64,000 nt of DNA. Origin: Pirellulaceae bacterium. GTDB taxonomy: Bacteria; Planctomycetota; Planctomycetia; Pirellulales; Pirellulaceae. A model generated the notes under the pieces. It was not told the origin of the DNA and ran no database searches. It worked only from the letters and a program-made list of their open reading frames with translations. The stretch spans positions 61,056 through 125,055 of the forward strand of contig JAHDXO010000011.1 in the NCBI GenBank assembly GCA_023382975.1, in the 5' to 3' direction. Every line of letters begins with the position of its first letter. Position 1 is the stretch's first letter. Below are positions 36,531 to 45,290 of this stretch, in pieces. A program made the translations under genes and the position numbers.

Positions 36531-37670
36531 ATGTTGCGTTACTGGACCGCTGGCGAGTCGCACGGCAAGGCGATGCTAGCAATCATCGACGGGTTTCCAG
36601 CCGGCCTCGAAATCGATGCGGGCCTGATCGACGACGAATTGCGGCGTCGCCAGGGCGGCTACGGACGAGGCGGACGCCAGCGGATCGAAACGGATCGCGT
36701 CGAGATCCTCTCCGGAATCTGGCGCAACACGACGTTGGGCAGCCCGATTGCCTTGCAGGTGGTGAATCGAGATTTCAAGCTCGAACGCATGGAAGATCTG
36801 GACCGGCCGAGGCCCGGACACGGGGATTTGACCGGGGCCATCAAGTTCCTGGGACCGATTCGCGCGGTCTTGGAGCGGGCGAGTGCCCGCGAGACGACGA
36901 TGCGTGTGGCCGCGGGAGCACTGGCCCGGCAACTGCTGGTGGCCTTCGGCATCCGCGCCATTGGCTATGTGGTGGAATTGGGCGGAGTGCCACTCGCGCC
37001 GCAGTCCGGCACGCTGGACGATCATTTGCGGCTGCGAGAGCAGAGCATCGTCTATTCGCTGGATCCGTCGCGCGACGACGAGATCAAGCGGATGATCGAC
37101 GACGCCCGGAAACAGGGAGACACGCTGGGCGGCATCGTCGAAGTGCGAGTCGAGGGTCTGCCGTTCGGACTCGGCACCCACGCTCAATGGGACCGCAAGC
37201 TGGACGGACGTTTGGCGCAAGCGGTGATGGCAGTGCAAGCGATCAAAGGGGTCGAGATCGGTTTGGGGTTCGAGGCCGCGCGGCGGCCGGGCTCGCAAGT
37301 TCACGACCCGATCCAGTACGATCCGGCTCAACAGAACGGCCCGACACTCGGCTATGTGCGGCCGACCAACAACGCTGGCGGGCTGGAGGCGGGCATGACC
37401 AACGGCCAGCCTCTGGTTGTGCGGGCGGCTATGAAGCCGATCAGCACGCTGGCCAAGCCGCTGGAGTCGATCAATCTGAGCACGAAGGAGCCGGAGTCCG
37501 CGGCCTACGAACGCAGCGACGTCTGCGCGGTGTCGGCGGCCAGCGTGATCGTGGAAAACGTGGTCGCGTTCGAAGTGGCGCGGGCGCTGGTCGAGAAGTT
37601 CGGCAACGACAGCGTGCTGGAAATGAAAGCGCGCTGGGATCTGTTTTCCGAAATGGCAAGGAAGCGATAA
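36531..37670 (+). CDS. aroC: Chorismate synthase
   Basis: The protein has 379 residues from the ATG at 36531. It turns 5-enolpyruvylshikimate 3-phosphate into chorismate, the last common step to aromatic amino acids, using reduced FMN. The three family signatures are present: GESHGKAMLAIIDGFPAGL at about 8, the arginine stretch RRRQGGYGRGGRQRIETDRV with its following SGI at about 36-60, and GGLEAGMTNGQPLVVRAAMK at about 283. RPGHGDLTGAIKF and RASARETTMRVAAGALAR are also typical. The length is normal. It stands alone among shikimate genes here. An unknown membrane-anchored protein follows 17 nt later and may share its transcript. Confidence 0.95.
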   Translation: MLRYWTAGESHGKAMLAIIDGFPAGLEIDAGLIDDELRRRQGGYGRGGRQRIETDRVEILSGIWRNTTLGSPIALQVVNRDFKLERMEDLDRPRPGHGDLTGAIKFLGPIRAVLERASARETTMRVAAGALARQLLVAFGIRAIGYVVELGGVPLAPQSGTLDDHLRLREQSIVYSLDPSRDDEIKRMIDDARKQGDTLGGIVEVRVEGLPFGLGTHAQWDRKLDGRLAQAVMAVQAIKGVEIGLGFEAARRPGSQVHDPIQYDPAQQNGPTLGYVRPTNNAGGLEAGMTNGQPLVVRAAMKPISTLAKPLESINLSTKEPESAAYERSDVCAVSAASVIVENVVAFEVARALVEKFGNDSVLEMKARWDLFSEMARKR

Positions 37671-37687
37671 GACGAATAGTGGTGACC

Positions 37688-39022
37688 ATGCGTCGAACAC
37701 GGAAGTTCGCCATGCACGAAAGCACCCGCCGGCTGGTTTGCCGGTCCGTCTTTGTGCTGTTCTGCCTGCTGCCCACGGTCGGGGTAGCGATCTGGGTCGG
37801 TGTGATCCGTTCGTCCGTATATCAGTCGATGCGCTGCGCCGGCTGGCAGCAAGAACTTTCGCGTCAATGGGGGCTGGACGTGACGCTGCGCGCCGTGAGC
37901 CACCCGCGCCGCGGAGTGACGCTGCTGGACGGAATCCGACTGGCAGACCCGGAGACCGGAGCACCGATCGCGGAGATCCGGCAGATCGAGATCCGCGATC
38001 ACCGCGACCAGTCGGTCGTCGTTGCCGCTCAACCGGAAGTCCAGGGTGATCAGATCGGCCGGCTGTGGGAAGCCTTTCACGAACGGTTTTTGCGCAGCGG
38101 TTCGGAGACTGCGTGGTCGGCTCAAATCCATGCCGGAGAATTGACGATCCACCGCACCGACAAGGCCCGGTCGACGACGCTGACCGACGTGCGTTGTCTC
38201 ATCAGCCGCGCCGCGGAAGGCCCGCAGGCCAGTTTCGAGTTCCGGGACGTCGCCTTGCAGATGGCCGAGCCGGCTCGCGTGCGTGTGACTCGCAACCGGC
38301 AGATCTCTCCGCCAGTGACTCGCTGGGAACTGGACACGCGGGGCACGCCACTGCCGTGCTCGCTGCTGGCCGAGCACTTGCTGGCGCTGCGTTGGCTGGG
38401 TGACGAGACGACCTTTCAAGGCAGCATCGACGTCGTTCAGGCCCGCGGCGGTTGGCAAGGCGAACTGGCGGGCCGCTTCCGGTCGGTCGACCTCGATCGC
38501 TTGGTCACCGACCGCTACGACCACAAACTGAGCGGGACGGCCGAGGTGCTGTTGCGCCGCGCGCGGTTCCAGGACGGCAAGCTGTCCGACGCGGCGGGGG
38601 ATGTGTCGTGCGAAGGAGGCGTGGTCAGCCGGTCGCTGTTGGCGCGAGCCGACAAGACGCTCGGCGTAGCGGCCGACACGCGGGTTCGCGCGTTGGAAGC
38701 CGATATGTTGTGGCGCTTCCGCCAGTTGAAATTCGGTTTCGAGATCACCTCTCAAGGCCTGCAGATCGTGGGGCACTGCCAGCAAGCGGGGGAAGGCGTC
38801 GTGATGACGGACGAATACGGTCCGCTGTTGACGGACCGGCCGCAGGAGATCGCCCAAGTCGTCGCGCTGGTGCAGACCCTGGCCACGCCCCGAGGCGAAC
38901 AGGTGCCGGCCACCGCCGAAGCCTATCAACTGCTGCACGTCCTGCCGATCCCGTCCAAGGACAGCGACCGCGGCCAAGTCGCCGCCCCCGCCATCTTCTA
39001 CTCGCCCCTGCGCATGAAATAA
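37688..39022 (+). CDS. Membrane-anchored protein of unknown function
   Basis: The protein has 444 residues from the ATG at 37688 (ATG 37712 is an alternative). One N-terminal helix (LVCRSVFVLFCLLPTVGVAI, about 16-36) anchors a large periplasmic-type part. The body has repeated beta-strand patterns such as LTDVRCLISRAAEGPQASFE and GSIDVVQARGGWQGELAGRF, which recall AsmA/YhdP-like proteins that sit in the envelope. I cannot place it in a family with certainty. It begins 17 nt after aroC and may be cotranscribed, although a shared pathway is not evident. Confidence 0.7.
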   Translation: MRRTRKFAMHESTRRLVCRSVFVLFCLLPTVGVAIWVGVIRSSVYQSMRCAGWQQELSRQWGLDVTLRAVSHPRRGVTLLDGIRLADPETGAPIAEIRQIEIRDHRDQSVVVAAQPEVQGDQIGRLWEAFHERFLRSGSETAWSAQIHAGELTIHRTDKARSTTLTDVRCLISRAAEGPQASFEFRDVALQMAEPARVRVTRNRQISPPVTRWELDTRGTPLPCSLLAEHLLALRWLGDETTFQGSIDVVQARGGWQGELAGRFRSVDLDRLVTDRYDHKLSGTAEVLLRRARFQDGKLSDAAGDVSCEGGVVSRSLLARADKTLGVAADTRVRALEADMLWRFRQLKFGFEITSQGLQIVGHCQQAGEGVVMTDEYGPLLTDRPQEIAQVVALVQTLATPRGEQVPATAEAYQLLHVLPIPSKDSDRGQVAAPAIFYSPLRMK

Positions 39023-39055
39023 CCCCCCGGCTTGCACCGCGATCAACCCGGCGTG

Positions 39056-39078
39056 AAAACGGGACTGGCTCCGAGCAG
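39056..39078. repeat. Single end of the family C element
   Basis: AAAACGGGACTGGCTCCGAG begins the left end as found at 54179; the GTGCCTGTCCC right end is missing. Confidence 0.65.
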
Positions 39079-39117
39079 TGTTTTGCCCGAGCCCGTACCG
39101 ATAGGCGTACGGCTTCA

Positions 39118-39172
39118 CCGCAAAGTCGCGAAGAGCGCCAAGGCGTGATTCTTCGCGATCTTTGCGTCTTGG
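39118..39172. repeat. Hairpin element, family D (CGCAAAG ... CTTTGCG)
   Basis: CGCAAAGTCGCGAAGAGCGC on the left pairs with GATTCTTCGCGATCTTTGCG on the right, giving an imperfect palindrome of about 50 nt. A related copy is at 55396-55458. Confidence 0.7.
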
Positions 39173-39339
39173 CAGTGCCGCTGGCGGGAACGGACTCGTC
39201 CCTTTGCAGCGTGCGATGCCCCGGCGCAGCCCCGTTTCCCGACGGAGCCATCAGCGGCCTCGGCGTGTCGCCACGAACGACACGATTCAACCGGCGGCGG
39301 CCAAGAACGCTTGACTTTAGGACCGGCCCGACCCGCCGC

Positions 39340-39438
39340 TCAGTTACGATCGATGGTTCGGCGGCGGGCCGCGATAAGCCGTCGCAAACCTGGGTACTCT
39401 GGTCGCGCCGCATAGATGATGAGATTGCTGTCGAGCAT
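39340..39438 (-). pseudogene. Truncated PIN-domain (VapC-like) toxin
   Basis: The ATG at 39438 overlaps the antitoxin stop (TGATG). MLDSNLIIYAARPEYPGLRR matches the start of PIN-domain toxins, with the first catalytic Asp (Asp3). After LIAA the text changes to RRRTIDRN and stops at residue 32, where an intact toxin would run on to about 130-140 residues. No continuation can be read in any frame in the next 300 nt; dispersed repeats lie there instead. The toxin must be inactive, as the remaining acidic residues of the active site are missing. Confidence 0.7.
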
Positions 39439-39689
39439 CACTCGGTCCGCCCCGGTAGTGGGCGGTCGACTCGGGACTGCCTCTGCCACTCGGCCGGGTC
39501 CTCGAATCCGGAAGGTCCGCCAGCGGCGGCGAGCGACGCCAAGGCGTTCGCCATCGACGGACCTGAATCCGGGGTCGGTGTCAGGGGAGCGAGTACCGTA
39601 ACATGGACTCGAACGGGGTCGTCGGGCGGGCAACCCGCTTCCCACTCGAGCTGGCCGGCACGAAGAACGGCAGGGTAGGTCGGAAACAT
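39438..39689 (-). CDS. Antitoxin of a VapBC-like pair
   Basis: The protein has 83 residues from the ATG at 39689, which has AGGA 7 nt upstream; an ATG two codons earlier would sit on top of that site. MFPTYPAVLRAGQLEWEAG then DDPVRVHVTVLAP forms a small beta domain. The tail EDPAEWQRQSRVDRPLPGRT is the motif that wraps the PIN toxin in this antitoxin type. It looks intact although its toxin is truncated. The 250 nt upstream (39690-39984) show no other gene. Confidence 0.7.
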   Translation of the reverse strand: MFPTYPAVLRAGQLEWEAGCPPDDPVRVHVTVLAPLTPTPDSGPSMANALASLAAAGGPSGFEDPAEWQRQSRVDRPLPGRTE

Positions 39690-39984
39690 GATCATTTCCT
39701 CGTGAAGCGGTTATCGTGAAGCGTTTGATTGAAGGTTAACTGCCTGTCGATCAGGATGCAAGTGCTCGGACGCGTTGATGATCGAGCCGAACGAACCGGC
39801 CGCACCACCGAGAACCGTCAACCATTGTTGTGCGCACATTTCGGACGCTCGATTACGGCACTCTCGGACAGTAGACATTCTCGCATCTCCACGGTTTGGT
39901 TCCCAATTGTCGCGTCTCGGCTCTAGACGGCAGCGGGCCATCGAACGCCCGCACGCGTTAACTTGCCGACGGGGAACACGGGGC

Positions 39985-40126
39985 AACTGAGATTGAAGCT
40001 CGTCCAGTTCCCGGAGTTCCCGGGGAGTGATCGTGCCCTCGATCTGCCTGTCAATCAGATCGCATCGTCGGACGTTCTTGTCATCGGTCCATGGCGGCTT
40101 GCTTCAAGGTGATCGTGATGGGCATG
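39985..40126 (-). pseudogene. Frameshifted small helical protein (relative of the 608-877 type)
   Basis: From the ATG at 40126 the frame reads MPITITLKQAAMDR and stops. One base back, the next frame reads DDKNVRRCDLIDRQIEGTIT then PRELRELDELQSQL with no break. The two parts together make a typical short planctomycete protein (TI-T-L start, then a Glu/Arg-rich helix with GTITP). A single frameshift near 40085 has split it. The end of the gene is not clear; beyond about 39985 the text no longer looks like the family. Confidence 0.55.
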
Positions 40127-40402
40127 TCAGTGCGTCTCCGTAGGCCCAAGCGTCGCCGGCACGTCCGGCGGTCTTGCGAGGACGGTGAACGAGTTCGTTT
40201 GACAAGCGTCCCAGACTTGCGATCCGGCCGGACTTCCTGCCGAATCGGCAACGCTTGGCAACGCGTACCGTGTACTCCAACATCTGCTCCGTCGTGCTAA
40301 AATACCTCCTGCAATCTTGGTACTGAACACGATTAAGCCAGTCTCGCTCTGACTCCCCATCTGACCACGGACAACTGACCACCACCCACGGACCAAACCG
40401 CC

Positions 40403-42187
40403 ATGTCTCAACCACTCCGCATCCTGACTGTGTTCTTTCTGTTCTCTCTGATCTCTGTCACCGGCTGGGCCGACGAGGGCTCGGGCGTTGTGCGGCGCGA
40501 TTCGCGCAACCTGCTGCTCGGGTTGCCGATTCCGAGCGAGGGCTATTGCGACCAACCGTACATCGTGGTGACGCGCGAGGGCCACTGGGTCTGTACGATG
40601 ACCACTGGGCCGGGCCGCGAGGGCGATCGGGGCCAGCATGTCGTGGCCACGATCAGCACCGACCAGGGACGGACGTGGTCGAAGCTGATCGACATCGAAC
40701 CGTCCGACGGTCCCGAGGCGTCCTGGATTGTGCCGCTGCAAACGCCCGGCGGCCGGATCTACGGATTCTACACCTACAACGGCGACGACGTCCGCACGCT
40801 GAACGACCGCCCGATCCGCGCCGACACGATCGGCTGGTACGCGATGAAGTATTCGGACGACGGCGGCCGGACGTGGTCGGCCAAACGCTATCGGCTGCCG
40901 CTGCGCGTCACCGCCTGTGACCGCGGAAACGATTTCGGCGGCGCCGTGCAGATCTTCTGGGGAATCGACAAACCGAACCTCGCCGGCCGGGACGCGGTGT
41001 TCGCCTTTACCAAGTTGGGCAAGTACATGCTGGAAATGGGCGAGGGCTGGCTGTTCCGGTCGGACAATCTGTTGACCGAGGCGGACCCCGAGCAGATCCG
41101 CTGGGAATTGCTGCCGCTGGGCGACCGCGGTATCCGCAAGGAAGAATTCGGTTCGGTCCAAGAGGAACACAATCTGGTGCCGATCGGCGAGCAGGATTTG
41201 TACTGCGTTTACCGCACGACGATGGGCTTTCCCTGTCATGTGTACAGCCGCGACGGCGGCCGGACGTGGACGGAACCGGAGCCGATGACCTACGCGCCGG
41301 GCGGCCGAATGGTCAAGACGCCGCGGGCCTGTCCCATGCTATGGCGGACCAGCGACGGACGCTTGCTGTTCTGGTTCCATCACAACAGTCTTCGGTCGTT
41401 CCATAGCCGCAATCCGGCCTGGATCGCCGGTGGAATCATCCGCGACGGACACGTGCATTGGTCCGAGCCGGAGATCCTGCTGTACGATCCCGATCCGCAG
41501 CAGCGTATGAGCTATCCGGATCTGATCGAACAGGACGGGCGTTTCTGGGTGACCGAGACGCAGAAGACCGAGGCGCGGGTACATGAGATCGACCGCACGC
41601 TGCTCGAAGGACTGTGGACGCAGGGCGAATCGAAGGCCGTGTCGCGCGACGGCTTGATCGCCGATCTGGATGCCGACGCATTGGCCGCCGGTCCCGCGGA
41701 ATTGGCCGGCGAGTTGAATTTGAGCCGCCAGACGGGGCTGACTATCGACGCTTGGCTCGATCTGCGGGAGATCGTCGCGGGTCAAGTCCTGGTGACCACT
41801 CGCGATGCCACCGGTCGCGGCTTTTCCTTGACCGTCGGTCCCGACCGCAACGTGCAACTGGATTTGAACGATGGTCAGCGGCAAGCCAGTTGGGCGAGCG
41901 ATGCGGGAACGCTGCAAGCCGGGCGCCTGCAGCACGTGGTCGCCATCGTCGACTGCGGCCCGCAGGTGATCAGCTTCGTGATCGACGGCCGGCTCGGCGA
42001 CGGGGGCCCGCAGCGCGACTACGGTTGGACGCGGTATCCCGAAACGCTGACGGACCTCCGCGGCAGCGGCCGCGTGAGTTGCGGCGATGGCCCTGCGAAT
42101 CAGGTGAAACACCTGCGATTATACAACCGCTACCTCCGCACCTCCGAAGCTATCGCCCACTTCCACGCCGGGTTGCCCGGGGGGTAG
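40403..42187 (+). CDS. Secreted sialidase-like protein with a C-terminal LamG-type domain
   Basis: This is a 594-residue protein. A signal peptide (ILTVFFLFSLISVTGWA) is followed by a beta-propeller with Asp-box motifs: STDQGRTW at about 90, SDDGGRTW at about 153 and SRDGGRTW at about 280. RYGMKYSDDGG-like and GGRMVKTPRACPML text is typical of sialidase-family proteins. Residues about 430-590 are a concanavalin/LamG-like sandwich (GLTIDAWLDLREIVAGQVLV, then HVVAIVDCGPQVISFVIDGR). The glycan target is unknown. The 276-nt stretch upstream (40127-40402) has no other gene that I can support. Confidence 0.85.
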   Translation: MSQPLRILTVFFLFSLISVTGWADEGSGVVRRDSRNLLLGLPIPSEGYCDQPYIVVTREGHWVCTMTTGPGREGDRGQHVVATISTDQGRTWSKLIDIEPSDGPEASWIVPLQTPGGRIYGFYTYNGDDVRTLNDRPIRADTIGWYAMKYSDDGGRTWSAKRYRLPLRVTACDRGNDFGGAVQIFWGIDKPNLAGRDAVFAFTKLGKYMLEMGEGWLFRSDNLLTEADPEQIRWELLPLGDRGIRKEEFGSVQEEHNLVPIGEQDLYCVYRTTMGFPCHVYSRDGGRTWTEPEPMTYAPGGRMVKTPRACPMLWRTSDGRLLFWFHHNSLRSFHSRNPAWIAGGIIRDGHVHWSEPEILLYDPDPQQRMSYPDLIEQDGRFWVTETQKTEARVHEIDRTLLEGLWTQGESKAVSRDGLIADLDADALAAGPAELAGELNLSRQTGLTIDAWLDLREIVAGQVLVTTRDATGRGFSLTVGPDRNVQLDLNDGQRQASWASDAGTLQAGRLQHVVAIVDCGPQVISFVIDGRLGDGGPQRDYGWTRYPETLTDLRGSGRVSCGDGPANQVKHLRLYNRYLRTSEAIAHFHAGLPGG

Positions 42188-42543
42188 GACCGGCGGAAGA
42201 ATGAGTCTCGCGTTTTGTAGAAGGGGTCGGATGTCGTTTTCGGAGAAAGTGCCTTCTGTGTGGTTCATTGTTGCCCGAAAACGACAGTGAAAAACGCATA
42301 AAGGGCGGGAAGACACTGGATTTCACGGCGTTTCGTGGAAAAGTCGCGCATTGGCATTCATGGGCAAGAACGGACATGAATTGGGGGCTTGGTGGGTGTC
42401 GGGAACGCCGGTAGATCGGCCTGATCTTGACCGCGTTCATCACTGCTTCGTTCATCCCTGTTGTCAACGCCCAGGTGGATTTGGCACGCTATCCGGAAAT
42501 GATGGGCAGATGCCAGCGAATACCGTTGCGGAGGGCAATCAGC
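42188..42543. other. Gap of 356 nt with a short inverted repeat
   Basis: An 11-bp perfect inverted repeat (GTCGTTTTCGG at 42233-42243 and its complement at 42275-42285) has a 31-nt spacer. The right arm with its flank (42271-42285) is the exact reverse complement of 13929-13943, in front of the UPF0175 antitoxin. No gene is supported. Confidence 0.6.
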
Positions 42544-43092
42544 ATGATGGCATTTTTCAAGCAGTACAACCAGCGACTCCAGCATCAGCACGGATGGGAA
42601 GTCGAACTGGACTGCCCCGTGTGCGGAAACCACGGGCCGCCCGACTATGCAGGCTGGACACCTGACTCGGGCACCTGCTTCGGAACCGGGTCCACGATCT
42701 TCGCCAACGTCTGCTGTCCACGCTGCGGCCAGGACTTGAAGCAACAGGCGGGCGAGAAGCTGATCGAGTTGTTCTCGCACGTGCCCACGCCGGCGCGGAA
42801 CCGGTGCCTGGTCGCTCTGTTCATCGGCATCCTGGTCGGTCTGCCCTTGCTGCTCTGTGCCGTCATCTGGGCGGGTGTGCAGTTGGGGTGGTGGGGCCAC
42901 ACGGCTTACTTGGCCTTAACCGGGTTGAGCCTGCTGTTGCCACCGGCCATATTCTGGTTTAACTGGCAGATCCACGGTGTGCGACACCGCTGCGATTGCG
43001 GCCGACCAGCGTACGTCTTCATGGGACTGCTGGGACGCAGCTACTGCTACCGTTGCTCGACGTGCGGGAAGCTGCTTCGGCTTCAGGATTGA
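42544..43092 (+). CDS. Membrane protein with two zinc-ribbon-like ends
   Basis: The protein has 182 residues from the ATG at 42544, which has GGAGGG at 42530-42535. The N-terminal third carries CPVCGNHGPPDYAG and NVCCPRCGQDL, the C-terminus RCDCGRP and YRCSTCGKLLRLQD. These CxxC pairs probably bind zinc on both sides. Two membrane helices lie between (about 90-112 and 120-140; LVALFIGILVGLPLLLCAVI is the first). I recognise no family. It may be a redox or metal-dependent membrane adaptor, but nothing in the context tells. Confidence 0.7.
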   Translation: MMAFFKQYNQRLQHQHGWEVELDCPVCGNHGPPDYAGWTPDSGTCFGTGSTIFANVCCPRCGQDLKQQAGEKLIELFSHVPTPARNRCLVALFIGILVGLPLLLCAVIWAGVQLGWWGHTAYLALTGLSLLLPPAIFWFNWQIHGVRHRCDCGRPAYVFMGLLGRSYCYRCSTCGKLLRLQD

Positions 43093-43138
43093 CGCCCGGG
43101 GGAGAGAGATAATCACGTTTGGCACAAGGATCCCACCG

Positions 43139-44548
43139 ATGAGATGCTCTGCGAAGTTGAACTTGCGTAGCCTGGCGATCGCCGCTTTGGCGGCCTGGGT
43201 GTTGATGCCGAACGACGGCGTGCATGCGGCATCGGCTCCGGTACGGCTGCGCGTCGCCGAGTCCGGTCGCTATCTCGAATACGAAGACGGCAAACCGTTC
43301 TTCTACCTGGGTGACACGGCATGGGAACTGTTCCACCGTCTCAGTCGGGAAGAGGCGGACCGGTATCTGGCCAACCGCGCTGCCAAAGGCTTCACGGTGA
43401 TCCAGGCGGTCGTGGTGGCTCAACTGGGCGGTCTGACCGATCCAAATCCCTACGGAGCCGTGCCCTTTGCCGACAAAGACCCGACGCGGCCCAACGAGGC
43501 TTATTTTTCGCATGTCGACCACATTGTGAACAGGGCCAACGAATCCGGCTTGGTCATCGGAATGCTGCCGACATGGGGCAGCTACTGGAAGATCGGCTCG
43601 GGCATCTTCAATGCAGAGAACGCCAGAGTATTTGGACGCTTCCTGGGCCAACGCTACAAGGATAAGTCGATTATCTGGATTCTCGGAGGCGACGAGAACG
43701 TTCGCAACGACAGCGAGCGGGCGACCATCGAGGCGATGGCTCTGGGGCTTCGCGAGGGTGACGGGGGCAGGCACCTGATGACGTACCATCCGCGCGGTCC
43801 CGGCCTGTCGTCCGACTATCTCCATCAGGCCGATTGGCTGGACTTCAATATGGTCCAGTCGTCGCACGCAGCGAGGGATCATGACAATGGATTGTTCGCC
43901 GCGCATGACTATTTGTTGGAGCCGGTCAAGCCGACCCTCGACGGCGAGCCACGGTACGAGGGTATTCCAGTGGGTTTCTACAACGCCGGTGCGGACCGCG
44001 AGTTTCGATTCGATGACTACGACGTCCGGCAGGCAGCCTACTGGTCGCTGCTGGCCGGAGCGTGCGGGCATACCTATGGTCACAACAGCGTTTGGCAGAT
44101 GTGGCAGCCGGGACGTACGCCAGTGATCTGGGCGTCTACGCCTTGGGATGAATCGCTCGACCATCCCGGTGCGACGCAGATGAGTCATGTCCGCCGGCTG
44201 TTCGAATCGCGTCCGTTTCAGAAGCTCGTGCCCGACCAGTCGATGATCCTGGACGGACCGACGCACGGAGGCGCCAAAGTCCGTGCTGCCCGGGCGACCG
44301 ATGGCTCTTTCGCCTTCATCTACTCGCCGCGCGGCGAACCGTTCACCCTCCGCGTGAATGTAATTCGGACCCCGATTCGGCAGACGTGGTTCGATCCGCG
44401 CGAGGGTAGCGCACGGCCGCTACACACGACGGATACGCCCGGCTTCCAGACGTTCGTGCCGCCGACCCAGGGGCGGGGCTGCGACTGGGTGCTCGTTCTT
44501 GAGGATGCGACTGCGGGCTTTCCCGCGCCGGGGAAAGTGCGACAGTAG
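43139..44548 (+). CDS. Secreted DUF4038-type glycoside hydrolase
   Basis: The protein has 469 residues from the ATG at 43139, with AAGGA 8 nt upstream. The signal peptide is SLAIAALAAWVLMPNDGVHA. DUF4038 begins with GRYLEYEDGKPFFYLGDTAW and EADRYLANRAAKGFTVIQAV. IIWILGGDENV at about 180 and MTYHPRGPGLSSDYLH at about 215 are typical of the barrel. The C-terminal about 90 residues (ARATDGSFAFIYSPRGEPFT) form the putative collagen-binding-like sandwich that usually ends these proteins. The family is related to GH5/GH140-type enzymes that act on plant or algal polysaccharides. The substrate here is unknown. Confidence 0.85.
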   Translation: MRCSAKLNLRSLAIAALAAWVLMPNDGVHAASAPVRLRVAESGRYLEYEDGKPFFYLGDTAWELFHRLSREEADRYLANRAAKGFTVIQAVVVAQLGGLTDPNPYGAVPFADKDPTRPNEAYFSHVDHIVNRANESGLVIGMLPTWGSYWKIGSGIFNAENARVFGRFLGQRYKDKSIIWILGGDENVRNDSERATIEAMALGLREGDGGRHLMTYHPRGPGLSSDYLHQADWLDFNMVQSSHAARDHDNGLFAAHDYLLEPVKPTLDGEPRYEGIPVGFYNAGADREFRFDDYDVRQAAYWSLLAGACGHTYGHNSVWQMWQPGRTPVIWASTPWDESLDHPGATQMSHVRRLFESRPFQKLVPDQSMILDGPTHGGAKVRAARATDGSFAFIYSPRGEPFTLRVNVIRTPIRQTWFDPREGSARPLHTTDTPGFQTFVPPTQGRGCDWVLVLEDATAGFPAPGKVRQ

Positions 44549-44736
44549 AATATGGCCGAGCAGGACAACACGCCGGAGTTGGTTCTGCGTCCTGCGGACC
44601 CATCGCCGCTCCATTTCCTTGCTAGTTGCTCCGTCCGATCCAGTAACGCGGCATCCATGCGCCATTCGGTTCAGAACCTGTTTCTGCCTCGCAACATCGG
44701 TTCATGCCTGCCTGCTGCTGCGTTGGCTGGGACGAA

Positions 44737-45290
44737 TCGCAGGCACGGCTCTTATCGCACAGCCCCGAGTTGGCAGCGGCGGCGTGGGCTAGCGAGCGAG
44801 CCCGAGTTGAATGGCTTCCAGACGTAGGGGGCAAGCCAGCGTCCTACACAACAACAGCAGCGGGGACGATGTGGCCGGCGTACAAGTCTCGCTTCCGCTC
44901 CCACTATTCAATCGCAACCAAGGCAACATCGTCGCGGCCAATTTCCGATTGGTCGCCGCGCAGCAAAACACGGAGCGAATCCGCCTCGATTTCCAGAACC
45001 GGCTGGCGGCCGTGTATCGGCGCTACGCCAACGCCAGGCAGCAGGTCGAAAAGTAACGCAGTACGATCCTCCCCGATGCCAAAGAAACGCTCGATCTGGT
45101 AACCGTCGGGTACCAGCAAGGTGAATTCAGTTACGTGAATCTGCTCACTGTCCAACGGACCTATTTTCAGAGCAATCTCGCCTATCTGGATTCACTACTC
45201 GAGTTGAAATCAGCCCGGGTGCAGATCGAAGGCTTGCTTTTGAGCGACAGCCTGAGCGTTCCGCCCGGTCAGGACGAGGGGCGAAACTAG
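44737..45290 (+). pseudogene. Broken CzcC/TolC-type outer-membrane efflux gene (3' remnant)
   Basis: LLSHSPELAAAAWASERARV (about 44749-44808) matches the N-terminal helix of CzcC proteins. A frameshift or deletion follows. Another frame then reads VLHNNSSGDDVAGVQVSLPL and PLFNRNQGNIVAANFRLVAA. A TAA at 45054 replaces the expected Tyr in QQVEK(Y)RSTILPD. The same frame continues without break through GYQQGEFSYVNLLTVQRTYF and LLELKSARVQIEGLLLSDSL to a TAG at 45288. The N-terminal half of the gene (about 200 residues) is missing. A single base change makes the TAA. CzcA or CzcB genes are not visible. Confidence 0.75.

Larger units (their letters stand above)
39023..39339. other. Repeat-bearing gap, 317 nt
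   Basis: It carries one family C end (39056-39078) and one family D hairpin (39118-39172). No gene is supported. The truncated PIN toxin on the minus strand ends at its right border, so this DNA may have replaced the lost toxin part. Confidence 0.6.

Noticed and set aside
36446..37687. Extension of the membrane-anchored protein at 37688 upstream through aroC in another frame
   Set aside because: The extension overlaps aroC throughout and has shadow-like composition. The helix and start at 37688 or 37712 define the gene.
45054..45056. In-frame stop in the efflux gene as programmed readthrough
   Set aside because: It is a TAA at an expected Tyr codon, and the front half of the gene is missing and frameshifted. 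A dead gene is the simpler reading.
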